64,000 bases of DNA. Source: Spirosoma rigui (GTDB lineage: Bacteria; Bacteroidota; Bacteroidia; Cytophagales; Spirosomataceae). Location: NCBI RefSeq assembly GCF_002067135.1, contig NZ_CP020105.1, forward strand, positions 4,278,001 through 4,342,000, in the 5' to 3' direction. Shown here in pieces: positions 8,263 to 17,678 of the stretch (positions are counted from its first letter, which is position 1; each line of letters begins with the position of its first letter). A program made the position numbers and the translations under genes. The notes under the pieces were generated by a model. It searched no databases. It had not been told where the DNA came from and saw only the letters and a program-made list of their open reading frames with translations.

Positions 8263-11200
8263 TTAATTGCTTTTGATAACTTTCACCGTTTTCGATTGGG
8301 TTGGGGTCGTAGCCCGCAGCAACAGCAGCCCGGTCGACTGGCGCCCCACCTCGAACGTATGCCGCTCGATGGCATCGGCCTGATTCACCTGGTGCGTTCC
8401 CAGCACCTGCCCACGCATGTCGGTCAGCATAAGCTGCACCGGCTGCCCGGCGGCTCCCCGGATTTCGACCGGCACCTGGCCGTTCTGCGCCGGATTGCCC
8501 AGAATGCGTAGCTCCAGAACCGACTCTGCCGAAGACTGAACCCCGATACGGGCACTTCCACTCGTGCAGTTCGCCAGCCAGTTGTAGGTAAAACTGGCTT
8601 CCGTTGGCGTTCCCGATTGCGTCGCTTTCAGCGTAATGACTGGGTTATCGGTGTAGAGGTTGATCGTGTAGGGACCCGGCGCGGTGGTAGGCAGGAACTC
8701 GTTCACCACCGAGAAACTTACCGGCTGACCGCTCAGACCCGCGTATTGGGGCGTAAAGCTCACCTGCCGCAGACCCGCCGTTACTGTCGCACAATTTACC
8801 ATCGTCACGCCCGTAATGCCGAACGTACCCGTTGGCGGGGGCGGTGTGCTGCCTGTTGTGCAGGCGGCCAGCCAATCATAGGAGAAACTAGCTTCACCTT
8901 CCGTACCCACCTGGCTTGCTCTCAGCCGGATGGTTGGGTTATCGGTGTAGAGATTGATCGTGTAGGGACCCGGTGCGGTGGTAGGCAAGAACTCGTTCAC
9001 CACCGAGAAACTTACCGGCTGACCGCTCAGACCCGCGTATTGGGGCGTGAAGCTCACCTGCCGCAGACCCGCCGTTACCGTTGCACAATTTACCATCGTC
9101 ACGCCCGTAATGCTGAACGGCGGGGTTACCGTCACGAACTGATTCAGATCGAAACGAGCGACAACCGGGTTGTGGTCCGATGTCGTGTTGCCGTAGTTCG
9201 GGATGCTGAAGGGTTGGAGTACATAGGCCGAGTTACTGATGTACCCCTTCGCCAGTTCGCTCGACGTAATGATGTGATCAATGAAACTGGCCGACGAATT
9301 AAAAGTTGAACAACCCTGATTTTCGAGCGGCAGGGTCAGCGCCGAGTAGTTGGCCGCATCCGATACGAACGACTGATACGACGACGCCTGTCCCGCTGCA
9401 ATAGAGCCATTCAATTTGTCATTGTAATCGCCCAGCATGATAATCTTCGCGTTGGCATAGTTCGCGTCCAGTTCCGCTTTCAGGTCAAGGATGTCCTGCT
9501 TCCGGCGATTGTAATCCGTCGTTGCACTCCCTGATTTAGCGTGCACGGCAACGACGTGAATTTTCTGGGTCAGTCCGTTGATCGTTACATTGGCAACAAA
9601 CAGGAACGGTAACCGACCCGACGACCAGCTGTTATCGCTGGGGTAGTTGTACTTGTCGGCCAGCAGGGGCTTTGTTTCGGCCAGCACCGGCGTTACAGTA
9701 GCCGTATTGTAAATTACACACACCTTCTGCGCCAGCCGCGTTGGGCCAAATACGGTTCCTCCGGATGGCGTCTGTGCGCATTCGTCCTGGAAGTAATAAG
9801 AAAACTTATCCGAACACACGTAACTGTAGCTTCCCGGAATAGCTTTGACCGCTGCGTCGAACCGGTTAATATCGCTCACTTCTTCCGCAGCAATAATGTC
9901 GGCGTTCAGTTTCGTCAGCACCGTTGTGGCGTTGGTTTGCTGGAGCAGTTCGTTCGTCGGTCCAAAATTGTTGTAGACCAGCGTAGTGCCACCGGGGCAG
10001 CTGATGGTACCCGCATCGGCTCCGAAAAATTCGAAGTTCCAGGCGGCAATATCGAGCGTCTGATCATTGTTCAGCGTCGACCCGCTACCCACCGAGCAGG
10101 TCAGGTCAGACGGCGGAGTTGCGCCGGGAATATCGGCCAGAACGCGCGGCTGTAGCTGAAGCCCGTTTGTGCCAGCGGTGGTTGCACCCGTCACAAAGCG
10201 GTCGGCAATACCCGTCACGCTAACCGGATTCGCGGGCTGACCAGCGCCGGCCAGTGGCGAATTGGCGCTGATCCGTAGCGTACCCGACTGCCCGCCGGCG
10301 GTTATGGTGTAGTTGGTACCACCCGCGAACGATGCCGCGACGGGGGTGATGGTGGCGTTTTCGATCCGTACCAGCTGACCCTGGTAGTTTGGCAGTTGAT
10401 CGGGTGTAATGGCAATGGGTGTCGGCACCCGGTTTGCTACCCCCGACACAACGGTGAAGGTGCTGGCGCTGGCCGTAATTTCGGTGTAGCCGCTAAATAC
10501 CGACACTGGACCACTGGTTTGTACAGAATCACCGAGTTGCACCAGCGTTGACAGGTCCGTACCGGTTGGGCCGCTGTAAACGACGATACCACCCGTTGCG
10601 TCCTGTATGTAAAGTTGGCGGGAACCCAGTTGGTTGGTTACCGTAACCCGGCCCGCTACCGTAACCGACTGACCGATACTGGCCCGGGCTATTGATATTG
10701 GGGTGGCTCCGGTTGTGTTGACCCGGCCACTGATCGAAACCGATGCCGACAGGCTGCCCGATACGTTGGTGATCACACCATTTACAATACCCGGCGTTGT
10801 ACCGATCAACCGGGCGTAGACCAAGGCAGAGGTAGTCGAGCCCGGCAAGGTCAGCGTTGAACCGAAATCGCTATCCGACGACTGGCTGATTTCAACCCCG
10901 GCGGGTGCCGTTATGGTAATGGCTTCCGTTAGGTTGGCCGCCGTCAGCGAATACATCACTGGCGCAGATGGTGTCCCGCTCAGTGTTGCCAGGCCCGTAA
11001 GCGATGCCGGCGATACTGTCAGCAGGGGCGCATTGACGGCGTTTACCTGACCGCTCACGGATACCGACGCAGCCAGCGTACTACTGGCCGTGTGGGTAAT
11101 CCTACCGCTAAAGGTACCCGTTGGAGCAGTGCCGGCCAGTCGGGCGTAGATTACCTGCGAAAGCGTACCTGCCGACACGGGCAGCGAAAGGGTCGACGAG

Positions 11201-11991
11201 AACGAGCTGTTATTGGAACTCAGTTCGATGTTTGCCGTGGCCGAAACCGATACAGGTCCCGACTCGAGCAAACTGCCGGTTAGCGTGTAGCTCTTACTGG
11301 TCGATACCGATCCCTGCGTGGCAGCAAGGCCTGTAAGCGCAGCGGGCGTAGCCGTTAGTGCAGGTACGGGTGTGCAGGAGTTCAGCGGACTGGCCGAGTT
11401 ACGCGGATTGGGCGTCCCCGTCACAAAATCGGTGGCATTATTGGTGTTGTCCGTGCAACCGCCCGATGCCCTGAGTATAGCCAGCGTGTTGCTCGGTGCC
11501 GGGGTCGGCCCGGTCCCCTCGTAGCAGTTGGCTGTTGCGCCAAACCCGACAAAATCGATAATGGTAGCACCCGTTGGGCAGGTTGTGCCCACGGGAATAG
11601 CCGTAGTCGTATTGACCAGGGCCACTTTACCAGCGACATTACCCAGGTTAGGTACACCTGTTGCATCAGGCGTAGGCAAATCCGCTGTTCCTCCGGAGCC
11701 GGCGGCTCCCCGAATCAGATAATAACCGCCAGGAGCAATGGTTCCACTCAATGGAGTCGTACTCCAGTTGACGCCTGTAGCCCCTGCATACTGTACCGTC
11801 CAGCCGGTGATCGTAACCGGCGTGTTGCCGCGATTGAACAGTTCAATGAAATCGTTTTTATAGGTGGATCCTGTATTGCCCCCTCCCCCATAAACCTGAC
11901 TGATCACGACCTGCGACCGGGCATTGAACCCCGTAAACAGAAGTAGGGCACATAACCATAGTTTAATGGCTGTTTGTAGTTGTTGATGCAT
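8263..11991 (-). CDS. Secreted multidomain nuclease with lamin-tail domain and T9SS type A sorting domain
   Basis: A 1242-residue exported protein. After the signal peptide (residues 1-27) comes a lamin-tail-like domain starting VVISQVYGGGG and ending near residue 200. Two or three Ig-like modules follow, then an OB-fold-like segment (ISIARASIGQSVTVAGRV, near 430-520). An endonuclease/exonuclease/phosphatase domain lies at about 637-950, with the catalytic motifs GDYND and SDHNPV. Two nearly identical 98-residue modules come next, and a C-terminal type A sorting domain ends the protein. The layout resembles extracellular ExeM/NucH-type nucleases, which digest external DNA for nutrient or biofilm use. 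The type IX system should export it and anchor it at the surface. Confidence 0.85.
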   Translation of the reverse strand: MHQQLQTAIKLWLCALLLFTGFNARSQVVISQVYGGGGNTGSTYKNDFIELFNRGNTPVTITGWTVQYAGATGVNWSTTPLSGTIAPGGYYLIRGAAGSGGTADLPTPDATGVPNLGNVAGKVALVNTTTAIPVGTTCPTGATIIDFVGFGATANCYEGTGPTPAPSNTLAILRASGGCTDNTNNATDFVTGTPNPRNSASPLNSCTPVPALTATPAALTGLAATQGSVSTSKSYTLTGSLLESGPVSVSATANIELSSNNSSFSSTLSLPVSAGTLSQVIYARLAGTAPTGTFSGRITHTASSTLAASVSVSGQVNAVNAPLLTVSPASLTGLATLSGTPSAPVMYSLTAANLTEAITITAPAGVEISQSSDSDFGSTLTLPGSTTSALVYARLIGTTPGIVNGVITNVSGSLSASVSISGRVNTTGATPISIARASIGQSVTVAGRVTVTNQLGSRQLYIQDATGGIVVYSGPTGTDLSTLVQLGDSVQTSGPVSVFSGYTEITASASTFTVVSGVANRVPTPIAITPDQLPNYQGQLVRIENATITPVAASFAGGTNYTITAGGQSGTLRISANSPLAGAGQPANPVSVTGIADRFVTGATTAGTNGLQLQPRVLADIPGATPPSDLTCSVGSGSTLNNDQTLDIAAWNFEFFGADAGTISCPGGTTLVYNNFGPTNELLQQTNATTVLTKLNADIIAAEEVSDINRFDAAVKAIPGSYSYVCSDKFSYYFQDECAQTPSGGTVFGPTRLAQKVCVIYNTATVTPVLAETKPLLADKYNYPSDNSWSSGRLPFLFVANVTINGLTQKIHVVAVHAKSGSATTDYNRRKQDILDLKAELDANYANAKIIMLGDYNDKLNGSIAAGQASSYQSFVSDAANYSALTLPLENQGCSTFNSSASFIDHIITSSELAKGYISNSAYVLQPFSIPNYGNTTSDHNPVVARFDLNQFVTVTPPFSITGVTMVNCATVTAGLRQVSFTPQYAGLSGQPVSFSVVNEFLPTTAPGPYTINLYTDNPTIRLRASQVGTEGEASFSYDWLAACTTGSTPPPPTGTFGITGVTMVNCATVTAGLRQVSFTPQYAGLSGQPVSFSVVNEFLPTTAPGPYTINLYTDNPVITLKATQSGTPTEASFTYNWLANCTSGSARIGVQSSAESVLELRILGNPAQNGQVPVEIRGAAGQPVQLMLTDMRGQVLGTHQVNQADAIERHTFEVGRQSTGLLLLRATTPTQSKTVKVIKSN
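8641..9119 (-). repeat. Intragenic tandem duplication, 294-bp period
   Basis: Positions 8641-8825 and 8935-9119 match at about 178 of 185 bases by eye. The duplicated unit encodes a module beginning GVTMVNCATVTAGLRQVSF and containing LYTDNP. The 294-bp period equals 98 codons, so the reading frame is kept. Confidence 0.9.
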
Positions 11992-12014
11992 AAATGACGA
12001 TTAGTTATTGCCAA

Positions 12015-12022
12015 CAAATCTA
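12015..12022 (-). promoter_or_regulatory. -7 promoter element for the nuclease gene
   Basis: On the minus strand this reads TAGATTTG, an exact TAnnTTTG match. It lies 23 bp before the ATG at 11991, which gives a leader of about 17 bases. No -33 element is seen at the expected spacing. Confidence 0.5.
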
Positions 12023-12128
12023 CAATTCCTATCCGTATTATATTGTTAACAAATCGTTATTCCAACGGTAAACATGCACAATTCAGCGGCTATAAGGGCA
12101 TTCATAAACGAAGCCTATTGGCCTAAAT

Positions 12129-12168
12129 GCCAATTGCCCCAACTCCGGCTGGAATTGGGGCAATTGGC
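12129..12168 (-). terminator. Hairpin downstream of the LytTR gene
   Basis: Arms of 18 bases (12129-12146 and 12151-12168) pair with one mismatch around a 4-base loop. The element sits about 50 bp beyond the stop of the LytTR gene and has no marked T-run, so it is a probable but atypical terminator. Confidence 0.5.
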
Positions 12169-12218
12169 GTTCAATGGTGGTTGTTGGTAGAAACGGAAAG
12201 CCTGGTATCGGGCTGGTA

Positions 12219-12617
12219 CTAGTTAAGATGTGGCATGTTGTTAGCCAGTTGCCGACGAACGGTGCTCCACCGGCGACGGGATACGGGCAGGATGTCACCC
12301 GTCGACAGGTGAACGAGTCCACCGGTTTCGGTACGCTCAAGGCGCTCGACATACCGACGGTTCACGACACAGTTACGGTGCAGGCGGATAAACCATTCGT
12401 TCGGGAGTTTCGGCGAGTAGTATTTCAGGGTGCGGGGCATCAGCATCCGACGGCCATCAACCCAGTTCAACCAGCTATAGTTAGCAACGGCTTGCAGATA
12501 TACAAGATCACCAACAGCAAACGACTGTCTGCCCGTTTCGCGAAGGTACAATTTAAGAGGAGGCCACTCGGTAGGCGCAGTACGGGCAGAAACGGCAGCG
12601 GAAGAGAAATAAGTCAT
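12219..12617 (-). CDS. LytTR-domain DNA-binding protein without receiver domain
   Basis: A 132-residue protein made of little more than a LytTR DNA-binding domain. It shows the block VYLQAVANYSWLNWVDGRR, then LHRNCVVNRRYV and a C-terminal VSRRRW, the usual landmarks of the AlgR/AgrA/LytR fold. The first 30 residues hold no receiver or membrane segment. The start was placed at the ATG at 12617; an earlier in-frame start would add 31 residues with no recognisable domain. Stand-alone LytTR proteins are common in Bacteroidota, and their signals are mostly unknown. It lies 239 bp downstream of the HTCS gene on the same strand, which may or may not be meaningful. Confidence 0.82.
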   Translation of the reverse strand: MTYFSSAAVSARTAPTEWPPLKLYLRETGRQSFAVGDLVYLQAVANYSWLNWVDGRRMLMPRTLKYYSPKLPNEWFIRLHRNCVVNRRYVERLERTETGGLVHLSTGDILPVSRRRWSTVRRQLANNMPHLN

Positions 12618-12856
12618 AGCGTTTGACAGTAGAAGTTTGGTCGTTGTGTGAATCGATATTGACACAATACTAACCTGATAGACTGCCAGACTCTTGCTCT
12701 TACGTAACAAAGCCTATAAAATTTGTAACATAGGTTGTAAACAACACGGAGGGATGTGTGAATGGTCGTATATACGTCGTAAACGGCCTGTTTTGCGCGA
12801 CAATAAGGTGTTATTTTTTTGATGAGACCACCCCGGACCTGGGTGTGTTCAGGCCG

Positions 12857-15800
12857 CTAACCTGCTATTTCGTGGCGGCTTTTCTCCACGAATTCAGAGG
12901 GCGTTACGTGGTACTGCTCCTTGAAAACTTTGGAAAAATAAGCGGCCGTATCGAAACCAACCCGGTCGGCCGTCTCCGATACGGAGACCCCGGTCATCAG
13001 CAGTTCGGCAGCCCGGTTGAGCCGCACCACCCGGATCAGTTCGTTCGGGGTCATGCCCGTCATGGCCTTGATCTTACGGTTCAGGTGCATCCGGCTCATG
13101 CCAACCCGATTAGCCATCGGCTCAACCCCGAAGGAGGAATCATCGAGTCGCTCTTCCAGCACGGCGTAGACACGATTCATAAACTCATCGTCGGGCGAGT
13201 GGCTCACGACGGGCAGATGCCCCTCCCGAAGCAGTTGGGTACGGTAGTGCTGGCGGCTGCGCTGCTGCTGGTCGAGCCGGTTTCTGATTCGTCCCAGTAG
13301 CTCATCGACCTGGAACGGTTTGTTGATGTAATCGTCCGCCCCGGCATTGAGTCCCTCAATCCGGCTTTCAGGGGCGGTCTTGGCCGTCAGCAACAAAATG
13401 GGAATGTGGCTCGTCAGCGGATTGGCCTTGAGCTGGCGGCTTAGTTCGTACCCATCCAGTTCAGGCATCAGGACGTCACTAATGATCAGGTCGGGTCCAT
13501 CGGCAATGGCCCGTTCGATACCTTGGCGGCCGTTGCTGGCCCGGCGCACCTGCCAGAGGGGGCTCAGGATGCTGGTGATGTACTCGGCAATGTCGTCGTT
13601 GTCTTCCACGAGCAGGATTCGCTTCGCCCCTTCGCCCAGGCTAACGCCGGCCGCGGCATCGGTGACAGGATCGGACTGGGCACCCATGGCCGCTGACGCC
13701 AGGGCGACGTGGGCAGGGCGGCAGGGCAGATCAATGATGAACGTAGTACCCATGCCCGGCTGACTCTCAACTTCTACCGTACCATGCATCATATCAATCA
13801 GCTCTTTCACCAGCGCCAGCCCAATGCCCGACCCGCCAACTGACCGGTCTGTATTGGTGTTGGCCTGATAAAAGCGTTTGAAGATGCGCGGCAGTTCGGC
13901 CTTGTTGATACCCTGACCGGTATCCGTTACCGTAAGTCGTACGGTGTCGGCCGGGAGCGTTTCGGACGGGGGCTGCCCGTTGCTTTCCGGTTGCGGGATC
14001 GATTGAATGGACACCGTTATCGTCCCGTTCTCGTCGGTATACCGCAGGGCATTGGCCAGCAGGTTGTTGAGGATCTTCTCAATTTTATCACCGTCGAACC
14101 AGTAATACGGATTGGGCAGCGACGCGTGCACCCGCAGGTCAACGAGTTTACGGCGGGCCTCTTCGTCAAATACCCGCGTCGTCCGTTCAACGAAATCGGC
14201 CAGATCGCCCGGTGTGAGCGTAACTGACAGACTCCCCGCTTCGAGTTTAGCCAGGTCGAGCAGTTCATTGATCAACCGTAACAGGCGCGTCGCGTTCCGG
14301 TAAACCAGCGACAGCCGGCTCTGTTGCTGCGTGTCGGAAACCTCCTGCAGCAATTGCTCCAGTGGCGCCAGAATCAGCGTCAGTGGTGTCCGGAACTCAT
14401 GGGTAATGTTGGCAAAGAAGCGCGACTTGATCTCGTCAAGATTTTTGAGCTGGATCGACTCTTTCTCCCGCAGTTCCATCCGACTCCTTAGCCGTTCCCG
14501 GTTGATACGGGTACGCAGAAACAGCGCGATAGCCCCCAACAGCAACAACACATACCCCGCATAAGCCCACCAGGTCCGCCAGACGGGCGGCTCGATAACG
14601 ACTTTAATCTGGCGCGTGTGCGGACTCCAGATGCCCGATGTGTTCGACGCGTTCACTACAAAAGTGTACGTAGCCGGCGACAGGTTCGTGTAGGTCGCCG
14701 TGGCCTGGTTGCCGCTATAGACCCAGTCGTTGTCCAGACCCGTAAGCTTATAGCGGTACTGGTTTTTACTGCTCTGGTTAAACTGAAGGGCCGCGAAATC
14801 GAACGAAACGAAATTCTGAAGGTAACTCAGGGTAACTTCCGAGGTTTCGTTTATGTCCTGTCGAATGGGCGAATTGGGATTGGTCGCGTTCACCAGTTGG
14901 TTGTTGATGCGCAGGGCCGTCAGCGCAACGACCGGCTTGAAGGGGTCCTCCCCGATCCGTTTCGGATCGAAAACCGTGTAGCCGCCAATACCACCGAACA
15001 CCATTCGGCCGTCGGGCAGGGTAACGGCGTGCTGCCGGTTAAATTCCTCACTGGGCAACCCATCATCGGCCGTGTAGTTGCGCACCTCGAACGTGCGGCT
15101 GTCAAACCGGCACAATCCCCGGTTGGTACTCAGCCATAAATGACCATTGCCATCCGGCTGAATGGCATAGATAACGTTGTTGGGCAGGCCGTCGGCGGTG
15201 GTGAACCGGCGTATCCGACCGGTCAGCTTATCGAGCCGGCAAAGGCCGCTGCCAAACGTGCCCACCCAAAGGTGGTTGTACTGGGCTGGGTCCTGCGCCA
15301 GACACAGCAGGGCGTCGTTGGGCAAGGCAGCCGGGTCGGCCGAGTTGGCATGCCAGCGCAGCAGTCGCTGGGCCGATAAGTCTGCCCGCAGCAGTCCGTG
15401 ATTCTGGGTAGCCAGGTAGATCCGCCCTCCGTCGACGGTCATAGCCAGTATTTCGTAGGGATGGTTCTGCGGCAGGGGCAGCGGAAACGCGGTAAACGTC
15501 TGCAGCTCGGGGTTATACCGTACTACGGCCCGGCTATCCGGTCCCAGCAGCCCCCACAACTCACCCTGCGGTCCCGTGGCGAGTGCCGTCAGCCGGAAGA
15601 CGCCGTTTGGCAGCCACCGGGGCTCGATACCGGAGGGGCGTACGGGCTCAAACGTGCGGGTCGTCTTGGAATAGCGATACGGTGGAGTTTCGGCGCTGGC
15701 AATCCACAACGTCTTCTGCCGGTCGAACTGGGTATGAATGGTCGTGGGCCACTGGCTACGGATGCCCGCGGGGATAGCCGTAGCGGGAATCCCCATTTGC

Positions 15801-16870
15801 TGCGTCAGCCAGTCGGCGTGAAAGCTGGTCTTGTAGGGCCAGGCCGAGAACAGGCGCTGGTTGAGATCGTACTTAATGACCCCATCGCCGTTCGTTCCGA
15901 TCCAAAGTACATTGGATCGGTCGACCAGCAGGGAAAGCGCCGGGAAGCGGGCCAGCTTGGATGGCCCATCGGCCTCCTCGGGTCCGGTAAGCCGGACCAG
16001 CCCGCCCCTATCGGTATAGCGGTTCTGGTTTACGTAATCCGTCCCCCGGTGGTCGGTCGCAAACAGGGGTACCTGCGTGGGCCGGCCGGGTTCGGCAACT
16101 ACCGCCCGCACCCGCCCCGCTTTGGGATTGAAGACGGCAAAACGACCCGGAAAACCCAGCATCAGTTCACCGTTGGCCCGTTCATGCAGGCCCAATACGT
16201 TGTTTTGGGGTAGTCCCTGCGCTATTCGGTACCCCGTGAAGGCCGACGATATGGGGTTGTAGCGAAACAGGCCGTCGCGGGCGGCCAGCCAGGGGTTGCC
16301 CTGCCGGTCGAGCAAAATGGCGTTTATAAAACGTTGCACTGTGTCTTTTCGGGCGGGCCAGTACTGGTGCGAGACGAGCCCGTTTGGATTCAGCCGAAAA
16401 AAGCCGTTCGTTTGTGTGGCTACCCAGACATTTCCGAACCGGTCGGGGGCAATTCCAACGATGGGATGGCGGCCAACGGCCTTGCTGAACTGGGGTGAAG
16501 CCGAAACTCGATGGGCCTGTTCGGTGACCGGGTCAAAACAGTCGACGTTGTTGTTCTCCGTCCGCAGCCACAGCCGTCCTTTGTTATCTTCCCGAATTTC
16601 ATAGATGCTGCTGAACGAAAGGGAGCCAGCGCGCTGGGGGTCGTAATTATAAATGCGAAAACGAACCCCATCGTACCGGCACAGGCCATCGCGGGTGGCC
16701 ATCCAGATAAAGCCACGGCGGTCCTGTATCAGCGATTTGATAAATCCCTGCGGCAGGCCATTGCGTACGGTAAGGTACTCTGGTTCTGATACGTTGGCCA
16801 TGAGCGGTGCTGCCCAACCGAGCATTCCCACTATGAACCAACCAACTAACCATCGTCTGAAACGACTCAT
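12857..16870 (-). CDS. Hybrid two-component system regulator (HTCS)
   Basis: A 1337-residue one-protein signalling system. A signal peptide or N-terminal membrane anchor is followed by a periplasmic sensor of Reg_prop beta-propeller repeats (to about residue 740, repeated motifs such as GLPQ, DRRG and LWIGT) and a Y_Y_Y domain. A transmembrane helix sits near 770-790. The cytoplasmic part has a HisKA domain (HEFRTPL near 823), an HATPase domain with DTGQGI and GGSGIGLALV, a receiver with acidic VEDND and phospho-acceptor ISDVLMPELDG (about 1085-1195), and an AraC helix-turn-helix domain at the end. HTCS proteins usually sense glycans and control SusC/D loci, but no such genes lie in this window. 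The start at 16870 was chosen for its intact signal peptide. Confidence 0.92.
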   Translation of the reverse strand: MSRFRRWLVGWFIVGMLGWAAPLMANVSEPEYLTVRNGLPQGFIKSLIQDRRGFIWMATRDGLCRYDGVRFRIYNYDPQRAGSLSFSSIYEIREDNKGRLWLRTENNNVDCFDPVTEQAHRVSASPQFSKAVGRHPIVGIAPDRFGNVWVATQTNGFFRLNPNGLVSHQYWPARKDTVQRFINAILLDRQGNPWLAARDGLFRYNPISSAFTGYRIAQGLPQNNVLGLHERANGELMLGFPGRFAVFNPKAGRVRAVVAEPGRPTQVPLFATDHRGTDYVNQNRYTDRGGLVRLTGPEEADGPSKLARFPALSLLVDRSNVLWIGTNGDGVIKYDLNQRLFSAWPYKTSFHADWLTQQMGIPATAIPAGIRSQWPTTIHTQFDRQKTLWIASAETPPYRYSKTTRTFEPVRPSGIEPRWLPNGVFRLTALATGPQGELWGLLGPDSRAVVRYNPELQTFTAFPLPLPQNHPYEILAMTVDGGRIYLATQNHGLLRADLSAQRLLRWHANSADPAALPNDALLCLAQDPAQYNHLWVGTFGSGLCRLDKLTGRIRRFTTADGLPNNVIYAIQPDGNGHLWLSTNRGLCRFDSRTFEVRNYTADDGLPSEEFNRQHAVTLPDGRMVFGGIGGYTVFDPKRIGEDPFKPVVALTALRINNQLVNATNPNSPIRQDINETSEVTLSYLQNFVSFDFAALQFNQSSKNQYRYKLTGLDNDWVYSGNQATATYTNLSPATYTFVVNASNTSGIWSPHTRQIKVVIEPPVWRTWWAYAGYVLLLLGAIALFLRTRINRERLRSRMELREKESIQLKNLDEIKSRFFANITHEFRTPLTLILAPLEQLLQEVSDTQQQSRLSLVYRNATRLLRLINELLDLAKLEAGSLSVTLTPGDLADFVERTTRVFDEEARRKLVDLRVHASLPNPYYWFDGDKIEKILNNLLANALRYTDENGTITVSIQSIPQPESNGQPPSETLPADTVRLTVTDTGQGINKAELPRIFKRFYQANTNTDRSVGGSGIGLALVKELIDMMHGTVEVESQPGMGTTFIIDLPCRPAHVALASAAMGAQSDPVTDAAAGVSLGEGAKRILLVEDNDDIAEYITSILSPLWQVRRASNGRQGIERAIADGPDLIISDVLMPELDGYELSRQLKANPLTSHIPILLLTAKTAPESRIEGLNAGADDYINKPFQVDELLGRIRNRLDQQQRSRQHYRTQLLREGHLPVVSHSPDDEFMNRVYAVLEERLDDSSFGVEPMANRVGMSRMHLNRKIKAMTGMTPNELIRVVRLNRAAELLMTGVSVSETADRVGFDTAAYFSKVFKEQYHVTPSEFVEKSRHEIAG

Positions 16871-17016
16871 AAACCGATCAGGAATCTGCCCGATTCGGCT
16901 CGCATGAAGCCGAAAACAGAAGGACAAATTGGCTGATCCTCTCGGCTTTATCAATTTTACGGTAGCTTTTTTTATTAAAAGGCTTTTTTTTGATCCCATT
17001 TCACGCCCGTTCGTTC

Positions 17017-17454
17017 ATGCATATTCTCCTGAAAACACGTGTCAATCAGCCCCTGCCCGCCGTTTGGGCCGCCTTTGACCGGTCCCTCTTCGATAAACTC
17101 AGTCCCCCCTTTCCGCCCGTCGATGTTGTGCGGTTCGATGGCTGTCTTACGGGCGATATCGTTCACCTACGCCTGAATTTTATTTTTTTCAGGCAGGACT
17201 GGATCAGCCGCATCGTTGATCAGCAATCTAGTCCCGACGAAATCTATTTTGTCGATCAGGGCACCCAGCTCCCCTTTTTTCTGGCCCACTGGCACCACCG
17301 GCACCGCCTTCTGCGTGATGCCACCGGCGGCACGATCGTAGTAGATGACATCACCTTTAAAACGCCTTTCCTGCTCACTGATTATCTGTTATATCCACTG
17401 ATGTGGCTCCAGTTTGCGTACCGAAAGCCTATTTATCGAAAGGTCTTTTCCTGA
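17017..17454 (+). CDS. SRPBCC-fold protein
   Basis: A 145-residue protein without signal peptide. The sequence (opening MHILLKTRVNQPLPAVWAAF, with later beta strands) fits the START/SRPBCC ligand-binding fold, in which a long C-terminal helix closes a hydrophobic pocket. Similar small proteins are often labelled cyclase/dehydrase-like, but no catalytic residues are evident. The ATG at 17017 was preferred over an in-frame TTG nine codons upstream. It is divergent from the HTCS gene, with 146 bp between the two start codons. Function unknown. Confidence 0.6.
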   Translation: MHILLKTRVNQPLPAVWAAFDRSLFDKLSPPFPPVDVVRFDGCLTGDIVHLRLNFIFFRQDWISRIVDQQSSPDEIYFVDQGTQLPFFLAHWHHRHRLLRDATGGTIVVDDITFKTPFLLTDYLLYPLMWLQFAYRKPIYRKVFS

Positions 17455-17644
17455 CCGGAATCCGGTACGTCCATCGCTATACGCGACGCCTGCCGAAAAG
17501 CCGGCTTGCCCTCACGGTCATGCCTCTTGCCGCACCGTAACGTACAAGGCTACGCGGGGTTAAGGGCCGGTCGGTGATTGTTTGGAATCGGTCCCGGACC
17601 GGCCTGTCGCGGGCCGGGTGCTTTCTCAACTGCCCGGATTACGT

Positions 17645-17652
17645 TACTTTTG
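17645..17652 (+). promoter_or_regulatory. -7 promoter element for the symporter gene
   Basis: TACTTTTG matches TAnnTTTG exactly and ends 26 bp before the ATG at 17679. No convincing -33 box is visible. Confidence 0.5.
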
Positions 17653-17678
17653 TCAATACCGATATTTACTCTGATTGC

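Noticed and set aside
8617-9309. A 230-residue plus-strand frame with internal repeats.
   Set aside because: Its repeats merely mirror the duplicated module of the nuclease gene on the opposite strand.
12851-12880. A weak GGCCTG/CAGGTCC stem near the HTCS stop codon.
   Set aside because: The stem is short and bulged and partly inside the gene, so it is not convincing as a terminator.
15398-16213. A 271-residue open frame on the plus strand.
   Set aside because: It is antisense to the Reg_prop region of the HTCS gene and has no recognisable domain.
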